A DNA stretch of 64,000 nt from Pseudomonas antarctica (lineage in GTDB: Bacteria > Pseudomonadota > Gammaproteobacteria > Pseudomonadales > Pseudomonadaceae), in the NCBI RefSeq assembly GCF_001647715.1, contig NZ_CP015600.1, forward strand, positions 1,736,001-1,800,000, read 5' to 3'. Of the stretch, positions 16,921 through 25,135 are shown one piece after another. The notes beneath the pieces were generated by a model. That model was given only the letters and a program-made list of their open reading frames with translations. It was not told where the DNA came from and searched no databases. The first letter of the stretch is position 1. Each line of letters starts with the position of its first letter. Made by a program: the position numbers and the translations under genes.

Positions 16921-16948
16921 AAAGCCCGGCAGAAGTGCCGGGCTTTTC
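16921..16948. terminator. Terminator after chitinase
   Basis: AAA, stem GCCCGGC (16924-16930), loop AGAAGT, GCCGGGC (16937-16943), then TTTTCTT. It lies between convergent chiC and the MFS gene. Confidence 0.85.
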
Positions 16949-16987
16949 TTTGCCTTCGAGTAGGGCTTTTTCGTTTCTGTCGTCTGG

Positions 16988-18229
16988 TTAGCCAGGCTGG
17001 GCCACCAAGCTATTGCTCACATTACGCCCGAGCACCAGCACCGTTACAAAGCCACAGCCCACCAACGCTGTCGCCAGGCTCAACAACACCGCGCTACCCA
17101 TTTGATCGACAATTTGGCCGCCGAAGAACGACCCCAAAGCGATGATCACCTGGAACAAGGCAACGAACAGTGGCATGCCGCGTTCGACGTCCTTGGGGGC
17201 GACGACAAACATCCAAATACTGGCGCAAGCCGGGAAGGCGCCGAAGGCGAAGCCCCAGAGTGCGATCAGCATTGCGGCGCCGGTCATGCCGGTGGCGAAG
17301 TAGGGAAACAGGGCGGTGCTGGTGCCGATCATCAGTGCGACCAGCAGCAGGGTGTGACGCACGCTGCGGTTGGCGGCGAAACCGGCAAAGACATTGCCCA
17401 TCACCCCGGCCACGCCGTAGAGCAGTAGCAGTGAGCCAATTGTCGGGCCGTCGAAGCCGGAACTGTTTTTGAAGAAGGGCGCAACATAGGTATATGCAGC
17501 AAAGTGCGCCAGGCCGATCAGCAAGACAGCGATCAAGCCGACCCGTGCTTGCGGGTTGATAAACAAGGCTGGCAGATCACGGATCTGAATAGCCTTTTCC
17601 GGGGTGAGTCGCGGTAGCAGGAATACCTGCGCCAGCAGCACCGGTACGCCCACGATTGCGGTGACCAGAAAGGTCATGCGCCAGCCCATCAGGCCACTCA
17701 GCCACGTACCCACGGGCACGCCCAGTACCGTGGCCAGGGTCACCCCCATCATGATGATTGAGGTCGCCTTCGCTACGCCAACGCCCTTGGGGGCCAGGCG
17801 GCCGCTGAGGGCGATGGCCGTTGCCCAGAAACCACCGATGCTGATACCCAGCAGCACGCGGCCGAACAGCAGCAGGTTGAAGTCGCTGGCGTAGGCCACG
17901 ACCGTGTTGGCGATGATCATGATCAGTGTCAGGCCAATCAGCAGGTAACGCCGGTCCATGGCGCCAATGCTCACCGACAGCAAAGGCGCAGCGAGGGCGG
18001 CCATGATGCCGGGCAGGGTGACCATCAGGCCGGCATGACCGGCACTGATGCCGAGGTCGCTGGCGACGTCGTTGAGTACGCCCACGGGCAGAAACTCACT
18101 GGTCACCAGGGCGAAGGCACCCACGGCAACCGAGAGAATCGCCAGCCACTGCTGTTTGACACTCTGTTGATTATGTTCAGGGCGGCCGCTGGAGGCCTGG
18201 CTGACGCTTGGCATGGTGTTGGGTTCCAT
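16988..18229 (-). CDS. MFS transporter, DHA1/NepI-like exporter
   Basis: Inner-membrane major facilitator of 413 residues with about 12 hydrophobic segments. After a 28-residue polar N-terminus it begins LSVAVGAFALVTSEFLPVGV, the TSEFLPVGLL-type motif of the DHA1 drug/nucleoside exporter group (NepI, YdhP, SotB relatives). Motif A-like DRRYLL and the FGRVLLGISIGGFW helix follow. Likely an exporter of small molecules; substrate unknown. It is convergent with the chitinase and divergent from the small protein gene at 18496. Composition is ordinary for the chromosome, unlike the oxidase and chitinase. Confidence 0.85.
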   Translation of the reverse strand: MEPNTMPSVSQASSGRPEHNQQSVKQQWLAILSVAVGAFALVTSEFLPVGVLNDVASDLGISAGHAGLMVTLPGIMAALAAPLLSVSIGAMDRRYLLIGLTLIMIIANTVVAYASDFNLLLFGRVLLGISIGGFWATAIALSGRLAPKGVGVAKATSIIMMGVTLATVLGVPVGTWLSGLMGWRMTFLVTAIVGVPVLLAQVFLLPRLTPEKAIQIRDLPALFINPQARVGLIAVLLIGLAHFAAYTYVAPFFKNSSGFDGPTIGSLLLLYGVAGVMGNVFAGFAANRSVRHTLLLVALMIGTSTALFPYFATGMTGAAMLIALWGFAFGAFPACASIWMFVVAPKDVERGMPLFVALFQVIIALGSFFGGQIVDQMGSAVLLSLATALVGCGFVTVLVLGRNVSNSLVAQPG

Positions 18230-18495
18230 AGGGGAATGTCGCTTGAAATCAAGCGATGCACGGGCAGGAAAAGTGGAGGCGATTATAGGAATTGGTTTTG
18301 CTAATCACACAGGCGATCGTTTCGATAATAACCATCAGTGCAATCGATTCGACGCCCTACGGGACGATTGCGCTTTTCGTACCGGTTTCTCCAATGTTGC
18401 CTACAAACAGCGCGTTGCGGCTCTCACGGTAACTGCCTATCTTGATTTTGAGGCATTTTCAGGTAGAAAATCCCACACCGCAAAGGACATGCAGC

Positions 18496-18750
18496 ATGAG
18501 CAAAAACATCAAAAGAACCTCCGATAACATGGCCAGTCTGGCCGCGGAAACGCTCAGCAACCCCAATTCCTCAGCCATTGCCAAAAGCCTTGCTGCTTCA
18601 GCGTTGGCTCAGAGCGGTACCGATAAGCAGACGAGTGCAGAGATGGAGGAGAAAGCCGGGAAGGCGCTTCAAAGCGATAAATACAGCGACGCTACAAAAT
18701 CCCTTGCTGCCTCGGTTCTCTCCCAAGCCAATAAAGAACGGGGAAACTGA
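18496..18750 (+). CDS. Small Ala/Ser-rich protein with internal repeat
   Basis: An 84-residue hydrophilic protein with no signal peptide or membrane segment. AKSLAASALAQ (about 29-39) and TKSLAASVLSQ (about 68-78) are two copies of the same helical motif; between them lies an acidic and lysine-rich stretch. AAGGA lies 8 bases upstream of the ATG, and a terminator follows 23 bases after the stop, so it looks like a real monocistronic gene. I do not recognise a function. It sits just inside the right repeat of the putative tRNA-associated block. Confidence 0.75.
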   Translation: MSKNIKRTSDNMASLAAETLSNPNSSAIAKSLAASALAQSGTDKQTSAEMEEKAGKALQSDKYSDATKSLAASVLSQANKERGN

Positions 18751-18758
18751 ATTACACG

Positions 18759-18812
18759 CTCCGCCATTACCTGAAAAAGCCCCGTAGCCAAATAAGCTAT
18801 GGGGCTTTTTCG
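18759..18812 (+). repeat. Right copy of tRNA-Ser end plus terminator (att-like)
   Basis: CTCCGCCATTAC at 18759-18770 is identical to 13104-13115, the end of tRNA-Ser and 4 bases beyond. Similarity then continues through the terminator: GAAAAAGCCCCGT, AATAAGC and GGGGCTTTTT are shared in the same order and spacing, apart from a 1-base offset. Roughly four fifths of positions match by eye. Confidence 0.6.
18774..18810 (+). terminator. Intrinsic terminator after the small protein gene
   Basis: AAAAA, stem GCCCCGTAGC (18779-18788), loop, GCTATGGGGC (18796-18805, one G-U pair), then TTTTT. Resembles the tRNA-Ser terminator. Confidence 0.9.
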
Positions 18813-18997
18813 TAGCCGGGTGTCCCGGTTTTCTCGGCGGGCTCGCCTCTATTATTTGCGTCTCAGTGAATGGCGTCCGGCTGCTCGGCGCGAATCGCCC
18901 AAGGGCCGGCAGTCACCCGAGGCTTAACCTGCTGATGGAAAGGGCGCATTGTGCTATCTGCTGCTGTACTTCCCTATCGTTACGGAGCATGACCACC

Positions 18998-19549
18998 ATG
19001 AAGATCCGCCACGAACACGCCGTTGGATACCGCACTGCACTTTTATTCGGGGCTTGCCTGTGCGCAGCTTTGCTCGCAGGCCAAGCCTATGCCTCCGGTG
19101 ATGAGTCGGCACCGCCCAAGCCCAACTGCCCCAAAGGCCAGGTCTGGGACACCAAGACCGGAAAATGCGTGCTGCAAACCAGCAAAGCCACCTCAGACAC
19201 CGACCGTACCGACTATGCCTACCGCCTGGCGAAAGATGGGCGCTATGACGAGGCGCTGGCCTTGCTTGATACCCTGCAAAACCCGAACACCGCCAAGGCC
19301 CTCAACTACCGCGGCTACGCCACGCGCAAACTGGGGCGTACCGATGAAGGCATCAGTTATTACCTGAAGTCGGTCGCGCTCGACCCCAACTACGCCCAGG
19401 TTCGCGAGTACTTGGGTGAGGCCTACGTGATCAAGGGCCGCGTCGACTTGGCGCAAGAGCAATTGGTGAAAATCAAAGCCTTGTGCAGCACCACCTGCGA
19501 AGAGTACGAAGACCTGGCCGAAGCCATTGCTGCCGCGCCACAGGCTTGA
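18998..19549 (+). CDS. Exported TPR protein
   Basis: A 183-residue predicted periplasmic protein. A signal peptide (hydrophobic ALLFGACLCAALLAGQAYA) is followed by PNCPKGQVWDTKTGKCV, a short two-cysteine module. Then come about three TPR-like helix pairs (about 65-180: DGRYDEALALLD, YRGYATRKLGRTDEGISYYL, YLGEAYVIKGRVDLAQEQL). A cysteine pair lies near the end in LCSTTCEEY. I prefer the second ATG at 18998, ten bases after GGAG; the ATG at 18989 is only one base from it. Function unknown; such proteins often scaffold envelope complexes. Confidence 0.8.
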   Translation: MKIRHEHAVGYRTALLFGACLCAALLAGQAYASGDESAPPKPNCPKGQVWDTKTGKCVLQTSKATSDTDRTDYAYRLAKDGRYDEALALLDTLQNPNTAKALNYRGYATRKLGRTDEGISYYLKSVALDPNYAQVREYLGEAYVIKGRVDLAQEQLVKIKALCSTTCEEYEDLAEAIAAAPQA

Positions 19550-19710
19550 AACATATGAGTGAACCCGCAGGGTACAGCCATCACCCGTGATGGCTGTATT
19601 TCGTCGCGACTAGAGCGTGTTGTTCTGACAACAGCCCCCGGCTGAGGACTGCGTAATGGCGGTATGATATCCTTGTGCCATCACGCATTGTGATCGTCAC
19701 GGAGGATGTT

Positions 19711-19842
19711 ATGAAGACGTTGTCGTTGGTAGGGTTGCTGGTGGTACTGGCCGTTAGCCCGATGTTCGCGGTGGCGTGCCCGAAAGGCACGCATCCGGTG
19801 GGTGGCACTGGGTCGCACCACAAGGGTGGGACTTGCCAGTAG
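19711..19842 (+). CDS. 43-residue exported peptide with CPKG motif
   Basis: Short gene with a strong GGAGG at 19701-19705 and an ATG at 19711. The product starts MKTLSLVGLLVVLAVSPMFA, a convincing signal peptide. The mature part is only about 21 residues, CPKGTHPVGGTGSHHKGGTC plus Gln: Gly- and His-rich with a cysteine at each end. The two cysteines could form a disulfide, and the histidines could bind metal. An AVAC lipobox is possible but weak. The CPKG...C layout echoes the module in the preceding TPR protein. Function unknown. Confidence 0.7.
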   Translation: MKTLSLVGLLVVLAVSPMFAVACPKGTHPVGGTGSHHKGGTCQ

Positions 19843-19865
19843 CCATTGTTTGGGCTTGGGCTGAG

Positions 19866-20759
19866 CTAGTGCTGTAGGCTGTCGCTGGCAATCGCCAGCG
19901 ATGTGCTCACCAGTTTCAATACCCGGTTACGGCCACCTTCGGCCAGTAAATAAGTACCGTCCCCCGTTCGCACAATCGACTGCGGCGCCTTCAAGAACGA
20001 CAGAATCGTCTGTTGCTGCCCCTGTTTGTCGATCAGCAGCAACCTTGCCCGATGCGTCGAGTCTTCGTTGACCCACAGCCCGCGTTCATCGCACATCAAA
20101 AACGTCGGTTTGTTCAGGCCCGCCATCACCACAGGGTCGCTGCCGTCTTCGGTCAGCTCCCGTACCACGCCTTTTTTCTTTTCCGTGTAGAGCATTCGGC
20201 CGTCGGTGCAACGGGTAATGGATTCGCCTTCGTGCAACTGGTCGCGCACGACGGTCAGGGATTGGTCGCTCCAGCGATAACGCAATAGCCGCCCATTGTC
20301 CTTGCGGTCTTCGATGGCGTAGAGGTCGTCACCCTCGACCCACAGGCCTTGAACGTTTTCACCCCGGAACAGCTCAGTGACGACACCCTCCTTGAGAAAG
20401 CTGACGGGGGCGTCGCCGGTTTCCTGGCTGAACACCCAGCCGCCGTAGGTTGCGAACATGCCGTCAGGTTTGGACAGGCTGCCGACCACCACTTCGCGTT
20501 GCCCGTCGGGATGGATGCGCACGATGCTGCCTTTCGCATCGTTGAGTTCCTGGCTGACCATCAGCGAGCCGTCAGGCAAAGGCATCAGCGAGGCCGCTTT
20601 GGGCACATCGCTGTGCACGGTTTGAACACTCCAGCCGGCCGCCGCGCTCACGGGGTAGAAGCTTTGCCAGGCGAAAAAGCCCAAGGTTGCACTACCCATC
20701 AAGCCGATCAGACTTAACCCCCATCGCAGAAATTGATGCAGGGATCCGGTGTCAGTCAT
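19866..20759 (-). CDS. Membrane-anchored beta-propeller (SMP-30/NHL-like)
   Basis: 297 residues. An N-terminal membrane anchor (about 13-32, GLSLIGLMGSATLGFFAW) is followed by a repeated beta-blade pattern: SLMPLPDGSLMVSQE, KPDGMFATYGGWVFSQ, VQGLWVEGDDLYAIED, ITRCTDGRMLYTEK, PTFLMCDERGLWVNED and PQSIVRTGDGTYLLAEGG. This gives about six blades like SMP-30/gluconolactonase or NHL proteins, facing the periplasm. The usual SMP-30 metal ligands could not be assigned with confidence. GGAAG precedes the ATG. It is a separate unit from the toxin-antitoxin genes upstream of it on the same strand. Confidence 0.7.
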   Translation of the reverse strand: MTDTGSLHQFLRWGLSLIGLMGSATLGFFAWQSFYPVSAAAGWSVQTVHSDVPKAASLMPLPDGSLMVSQELNDAKGSIVRIHPDGQREVVVGSLSKPDGMFATYGGWVFSQETGDAPVSFLKEGVVTELFRGENVQGLWVEGDDLYAIEDRKDNGRLLRYRWSDQSLTVVRDQLHEGESITRCTDGRMLYTEKKKGVVRELTEDGSDPVVMAGLNKPTFLMCDERGLWVNEDSTHRARLLLIDKQGQQQTILSFLKAPQSIVRTGDGTYLLAEGGRNRVLKLVSTSLAIASDSLQH

Positions 20760-20811
20760 TTTTATCTTCCTTGTTTATTGATCAAGCTGTCGGTCAGCGT
20801 CGGCGAGATTC

Positions 20812-21150
20812 TCACGCGTCTGCCGAGGGGGCGTGTGCGCCGTGACTCTGGAACCGCGCGGCATAATCCTGTCCACCGTAAAACACTCCCAGGATCGACA
20901 CCGCATGAGTATCGGCGGCGACCCTGAATGCGATGGCGGTGGTATGCCGGTAATGGGTGATGCGCAACGTGGGTAGCAGGTCGTCACGGCGAGTGCCGCG
21001 CAAGGGCAACACGCAAAGGCTTTCGCAGTAGCTGATGAGGTTGTCAACAAAGCGTGCCGCTACCACTGGGGATTCGGTATCGCTGATGTAGTCTTCGAGG
21101 GCGTCAAGCTGGGCTAACGCCTCAGGCGCAAAGGCTACCGAATGACTCAC
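20812..21150 (-). CDS. ParE/RelE-family toxin
   Basis: A 112-residue protein of the ParE/RelE superfamily: FAPEALAQLDALEDYISDT, AARFVDNLISYCESL, a central LPLRGTRRDDLLPTLRITHYRHTTAIAFRV and the C-terminal strand VSILGVFYGGQDY. ParE members inhibit DNA gyrase; RelE members cleave mRNA; the sequence favours ParE. The start is GTG, overlapping the antitoxin stop by 4 bases (GTGA), the translational coupling typical of type II modules. A polar tail of about 15 residues after the fold is unusual. Confidence 0.88.
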   Translation of the reverse strand: MSHSVAFAPEALAQLDALEDYISDTESPVVAARFVDNLISYCESLCVLPLRGTRRDDLLPTLRITHYRHTTAIAFRVAADTHAVSILGVFYGGQDYAARFQSHGAHAPSADA

Positions 21151-21428
21151 GGTTTTTCGGTACTCTTTCGCTGACGTTTTGTCGTCATGTGTTCGCGAAC
21201 CTGCTCGGCGGACAGTGCCCGGCCAGGGTCGGCCGTGAGAGCGGCAGCCGCAGGGATCACCTGGTCGCGCAACCAGTCCTCCATCGCGCGGTCACGCGCC
21301 AGCAGCACCCTCAGGCCGTCGCGTATGACTTCACTCTCGGACGCGTATTCACCGGCAGCGACCTTGGCTTTGACCAGGGCGGCCATCTCGAGTGGCAGGG
21401 TGATGCTCATTTGCTGGGTTGAGCGCAT
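21147..21428 (-). CDS. ParD-type antitoxin
   Basis: Ribbon-helix-helix antitoxin of about 93 residues. MSITLPLEMAALVKAKVAAG is the DNA-binding strand and first helix; YASESEVIRDGLRVLLARD is the second helix. A longer C-terminal tail (about 55-93) would wrap the toxin. The start is uncertain: the ATG at 21428 and the one at 21410 are both possible, and neither has a strong ribosome site. The long open frame further upstream is not needed for the family length. A perfect palindrome just upstream is the probable operator of self-repression. Confidence 0.85.
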   Translation of the reverse strand: MRSTQQMSITLPLEMAALVKAKVAAGEYASESEVIRDGLRVLLARDRAMEDWLRDQVIPAAAALTADPGRALSAEQVREHMTTKRQRKSTEKP

Positions 21429-21448
21429 GTCGAAGTCCGCAGGTGTCG

Positions 21449-21467
21449 AGTAGGATTCAATCCTACT
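21449..21467. promoter_or_regulatory. Palindromic operator upstream of parDE-type genes
   Basis: AGTAGGATT-C-AATCCTACT: 9-bp perfect arms around one base, 21 bases upstream of the antitoxin start. It has the size and place expected for binding by the RHH antitoxin. Confidence 0.65.
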
Positions 21468-21770
21468 GGACCATTGGCGTGTTGCAAGAAGCAACTGACC
21501 GATACCGCTCGATGGCGTCTCGTCGTCGTTCCAAAAAGGATGGGGGTTCTGGCAGGTTTCCATGAGCGTCTTTCTCTCCCGTTGAGTAGGTCAGGTCGAA
21601 AGTATTGACGCTTTTTTCCGACTGTGTGGCGCCAGCGGGCGAATAACCCACTGATATGTATGACTTCATATTTGTAGCAGGGTTATTAAGACAAACCGGC
21701 CCCGTCACGCATGGCGCCCCATCCCCGCCCATACGATAATGCCCCTCAAATCGACCACACTGGCCTTCCC

Positions 21771-22673
21771 GTGAACATCAACTTCGACCTCAACGACCTC
21801 CAAGCCTTCCGCGCCGTGGTGGACAAGGGCAGTTTTCGGGGTGCCGCCGAGGCCATCCGTATCTCGCAACCGGCTCTCAGCCGGCGTATCGAAAAGCTTG
21901 AGTCCGCCCTCGATGTAAAGTTGTTCGAGCGCACCACGCGGCGGGTCAGCCTGACCATGGTCGGGCGAGCGTTCCTGCCCCAGGTGGAGCGCATACTCGA
22001 CGACCTCGATACCGCCTTGATGGGCATCAGTAACGTGGCGTCCACGCGCATGGGTAACGTCACCATCGCCTGTGTGCCGTCCACCGCTTACTACTTCATG
22101 CCCCACGTAATCTCCGAATTCCACAAGCTGTACCCGAAGATTCGCCTGCGGGTGCTGGATGCCAGTGCCGGTGAGGTGTGCAACGCGGTGGAAAGTGGCG
22201 AGGCAGATTTCGGCGTGAGTTTCAGTGGCAGCCTGGCCGACGAGGTGGAGTTCGAGCTGCTGTTTCAGGAGCGCTATGTGCTGGCCTGTCGCCGTGGTCA
22301 TCCGTTGGCCGAGCGCGCGAGCGTGACCTGGGCCGAAGCTTATGAGCACGACTACATCACCGTGGACAAAACCTCAGGCAACCGCTTCCTGCTGGACCAG
22401 GCCTTGCGTGGCGTGCGCGTGAAAAAACCGAGTATTTGCGAGACCCACCACGTGACCACAATGATCGGGCTGGTGGAGGCGGGGTTGGGGGTGGCGATGG
22501 TGCCGTCGATTGCGATGCCGGCGGGCACCCATCCCATCCTGGTGAGTGTGCCGTTGGTCGAGCCGCAGGTGATGCGCCATGTGGGCCTGATAAAACGCCG
22601 CGGGCGGACATTGCCGCCAGCGGCGCTGGAGTTGGAACGGTTGGTACGGGAGATGCCGTTTCGGTCAGCGTGA
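21771..22673 (+). CDS. LysR-family regulator
   Basis: About 300 residues. N-terminal helix-turn-helix: LQAFRAVVDKGSFRGAAEAI followed by ISQPALSRRIEKLE. The C-terminal effector domain of periplasmic-binding fold includes YVLACRRGHPLAE and GLVEAGLGVAMVPS. The GTG at 21771 gives the usual six-residue lead before the first helix; an upstream ATG at 21711 is open but adds atypical residues. It is convergent with, and overlaps by 9 bases, the solute-binding gene, whose operon with an MFS permease is its likely target by proximity. Effector unknown. Confidence 0.88.
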   Translation: MNINFDLNDLQAFRAVVDKGSFRGAAEAIRISQPALSRRIEKLESALDVKLFERTTRRVSLTMVGRAFLPQVERILDDLDTALMGISNVASTRMGNVTIACVPSTAYYFMPHVISEFHKLYPKIRLRVLDASAGEVCNAVESGEADFGVSFSGSLADEVEFELLFQERYVLACRRGHPLAERASVTWAEAYEHDYITVDKTSGNRFLLDQALRGVRVKKPSICETHHVTTMIGLVEAGLGVAMVPSIAMPAGTHPILVSVPLVEPQVMRHVGLIKRRGRTLPPAALELERLVREMPFRSA

Positions 22674-23423
22674 TACCGAGTCCAGGCCGGTGGATTGCAC
22701 CACCGGTTGCGCTTCGGGCGAGGCCAGGTAATGCAGCAACGCCTTGGCCTGGGCCGGGTGGTCGGCGTTGACCGGTATGCCCGCGGCAAAGCGCGTCACC
22801 GACTGCACGTCTTCCGGGATCTTGCCGACGTAGGTCACGCCCGGCACCGGCAACAATTCCGCCACCTGCTGCAAGCCCACCTCGTAATCACCCTTGGCGA
22901 CCTGTTCGGCAACCGGGAGGCGTTCGATCATCGTGCCTTTGGCCGGCATGCCGAGCTTCTTGAACAGCTCCTTCTCGACATACACACCGCTGGCGCTGTC
23001 CGAGTACGCCACGGACTTGGCCTTGCTCAGCACTGCTTTCAACTCGGCATCGGTGCCGATTGCAGGCTTGGCCGCGCCTTCCTTCACCACCATGCCGATG
23101 CGCGAGTCCGCCAGTTCGACGCGGGACGCAGGGTCGACCTTGCCCTGTTTGATCAAGTCATCCAGGGCATAACCGACCATGATCACCACGTCGGCATGTT
23201 CGCCACGGGCCAGGCGGTTGGGAATCGCTTCCGGCGCCTTGCCCATCGACGGGCCGAGGATAGTGTCGAGGGTGTCACCGCTTTGCTGGGCGTATTGCGG
23301 GCCCAGCAATTTATACGCGGCGGTGAAACCACCGGAGGTCATCACCTTGAGCTCTTCGGCCTGTGCCGTCAGCGCCAGGGCGCCGAGGGCCAGGGCCGCC
23401 AGGGTTTTGAACCACGGCTTCAT
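22665..23423 (-). CDS. ModA-like periplasmic solute-binding protein
   Basis: 252 residues. A Sec signal (FKTLAALALGALALTAQA) is followed by EELKVMTSGGFTAAYKLLGP and the ModA-type segments GKAPEAIPNRLARGEHADVVIMV and SVAYSDSASGVYVEKELFKKLG. It is related to molybdate-type type II binding proteins, but the ligand is not evident; many such orphan proteins bind organic acids. No ABC permease or ATPase gene lies nearby. Instead its ATG shares a base with the stop of the upstream MFS gene (TGATG), so the two are translationally coupled. The pairing suggests a shared substrate. Confidence 0.82.
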   Translation of the reverse strand: MKPWFKTLAALALGALALTAQAEELKVMTSGGFTAAYKLLGPQYAQQSGDTLDTILGPSMGKAPEAIPNRLARGEHADVVIMVGYALDDLIKQGKVDPASRVELADSRIGMVVKEGAAKPAIGTDAELKAVLSKAKSVAYSDSASGVYVEKELFKKLGMPAKGTMIERLPVAEQVAKGDYEVGLQQVAELLPVPGVTYVGKIPEDVQSVTRFAAGIPVNADHPAQAKALLHYLASPEAQPVVQSTGLDSVSR

Positions 23424-24727
23424 CACGCAGCCCCCTGCATCACCTGCCCACGGGTATTGGCGCGACGATACAACGCCAGGGTTGAACACAAGGCGCACAA
23501 CGCGGCAAACATCATCCAGTAGGCCGGCGAAGCCTTGTCTTCGGTGATGTGAATGAACCAGGTGGAGATCGCCGGGGTGAACCCACCGAAGATCGCCGTC
23601 GCCAGGCTATAGGCCAGGGAGAAGCCCGCCACGCGCACTTCCACCGGCATGATTTCGGTCAGGGCCGGAATCATTGCGCCGTTGTACATGCCGTACAGGA
23701 ACGAGAACCACAGCAGGGTTTCCAGCATATGCGCGAAGCTTGGCGCGTTCACCACGAACGACAGCGCCGGGTACGCGGTGATAACGGTCAGGGCGGTCAT
23801 CGCCACCAGCACCGGCTTGCGGCCGAAGCGGTCGCTCAAGGTGCCGCCGATCGGCAGCCAGACAAAGTTCGACACGGCTACCAGCAACGTCACCAGCAGT
23901 GCATCGGAGGTGCTCAGTTGCAGCACGGTCTTGCCGAAGGTCGGCGCATACACGGTAATCAGGTAGAACGCGGTGGTGGTCATGGCCACCATCAGCATGC
24001 CGCCGATGACCATGGTCCAGTTTTTCACCAGGGTCGCCAGCACTTCGCGCATGGTCGGGCGATGCTTGCGATTGGCGAACTCTTCGGTTTCCTGCAGGTT
24101 ACGGCGCAGCACGAAGATGAACGGGATGATCACGCAGCCGATGGCGAACGGAATGCGCCAGCCCCAATCGGCCACCACGGCTGGTTGCATCCAGACGTTC
24201 AGGCCATAGCCCAAGGCGGCCGCGACCACGATGGAGATCTGTTGGCTGCCCGACTGCCAGCTTGTGTAGAAGCCTTTGCGCCCGGGTGTGGCCATTTCGG
24301 AGAGGTAAACCGAGACACCCCCCAGTTCTGCACCGGCAGAGAAGCCTTGCAGCAAGCGGCCCAGCAACACCAGCAACGGTGCCCACAGACCGATGGTTTG
24401 ATAACCCGGCACCAGCACGATCAGCAAGGTCCCGCTGGCCATGATCGACAGCGTCACGATCAACCCTTTGCGGCGACCCACGTCGTCGATATAGGCACCC
24501 AAAATGATCGCGCCCAGTGGACGCATCAGGAAGCCTGCACCGAAGACGGCGAAGGTCATCATTAATGATGCAAACTCATTGGCGGCGGGGAAGAACGCGG
24601 CAGCGATATAGGTGGCGTAGAAGCCGAACAGAAAGAAGTCGAACTGTTCGAGGAAGTTGCCCGAAGTAACGCGGAATACCGCACCAACTTTCGAGCGGGC
24701 AGAGTCGGACCGGGAAGGGCTAGTCAT
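23423..24727 (-). CDS. MFS organic acid:proton symporter, citrate/tricarballylate type
   Basis: 434-residue inner-membrane transporter of the metabolite:H+ symporter group (CitA, TcuC, ShiA relatives). Signatures are [20 protein letters not shown] at the start, [21 protein letters not shown] (motif A), [20 protein letters not shown] and [12 protein letters not shown] in the second half. Likely substrates are tricarboxylates or related organic acids; the exact one is unknown. It is coupled to a downstream solute-binding protein gene and served by a nearby LysR gene. Confidence 0.85.
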   Translation of the reverse strand: MTSPSRSDSARSKVGAVFRVTSGNFLEQFDFFLFGFYATYIAAAFFPAANEFASLMMTFAVFGAGFLMRPLGAIILGAYIDDVGRRKGLIVTLSIMASGTLLIVLVPGYQTIGLWAPLLVLLGRLLQGFSAGAELGGVSVYLSEMATPGRKGFYTSWQSGSQQISIVVAAALGYGLNVWMQPAVVADWGWRIPFAIGCVIIPFIFVLRRNLQETEEFANRKHRPTMREVLATLVKNWTMVIGGMLMVAMTTTAFYLITVYAPTFGKTVLQLSTSDALLVTLLVAVSNFVWLPIGGTLSDRFGRKPVLVAMTALTVITAYPALSFVVNAPSFAHMLETLLWFSFLYGMYNGAMIPALTEIMPVEVRVAGFSLAYSLATAIFGGFTPAISTWFIHITEDKASPAYWMMFAALCALCSTLALYRRANTRGQVMQGAA

Positions 24728-24924
24728 GGTTTTGTGTCTCCAGCGTTCTTTTTAAAGTGCTTGTTTCGCTTAAGACCGCGGATAGTGGCTGACACATTTA
24801 GAAATGATAAGTGAGTAATTTGGATGTATTGATGCGTCAATGCTATCAATCGTCCGTCGCGTCAAAAATCCACACCCTGTTCTATGCTTAAGGTGTGACC
24901 AATTCTTACGGATGGGAGGTGGCA

Positions 24925-25071
24925 ATGGCTAACGAACAGAAGCGTCAGGATGAGTCGGCGCGCGAGCAACCCGAGCGCCGGCATGAGGAAGAAAAGCCGC
25001 AGACCTGGAAGCATCCAGATGACGGGCATGAGCTTTCCGAGCGAGATCAGGAGCGCCCGCTGAAACCCTGA
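24925..25071 (+). CDS. 48-residue charged protein
   Basis: Small gene with a strong GGGAGGT at 24914-24920. The product, starting MANEQKRQDESAREQPERRH, is almost entirely polar (Glu, Arg, Asp, Gln, Lys), with a single Trp in the middle and no hydrophobic core, so it is probably disordered. No function recognised. It stands alone, with a REP hairpin 26 bases after its stop. Confidence 0.65.
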   Translation: MANEQKRQDESAREQPERRHEEEKPQTWKHPDDGHELSERDQERPLKP

Positions 25072-25096
25072 ATATCCAGGCAATGATGATCAAACG

Positions 25097-25122
25097 GTGG
25101 GAGCTGGCAAGCCGGCTCCCAC
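25097..25122. repeat. Single REP hairpin
   Basis: GTGGGAGCTGGC-AA-GCCGGCTCCCAC: a 12-bp stem with one G-U pair. It shares the preceding ATGATCAAACG with the element at 41768-41793. Confidence 0.85.
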
Positions 25123-25135
25123 TTTAATTCCATAT

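Noticed and set aside
13309..18758. Prophage or integrative conjugative element next to tRNA-Ser
   Set aside because: No integrase, phage structural or conjugation gene is present; only an att-like repeat and cargo-like genes support past integration.
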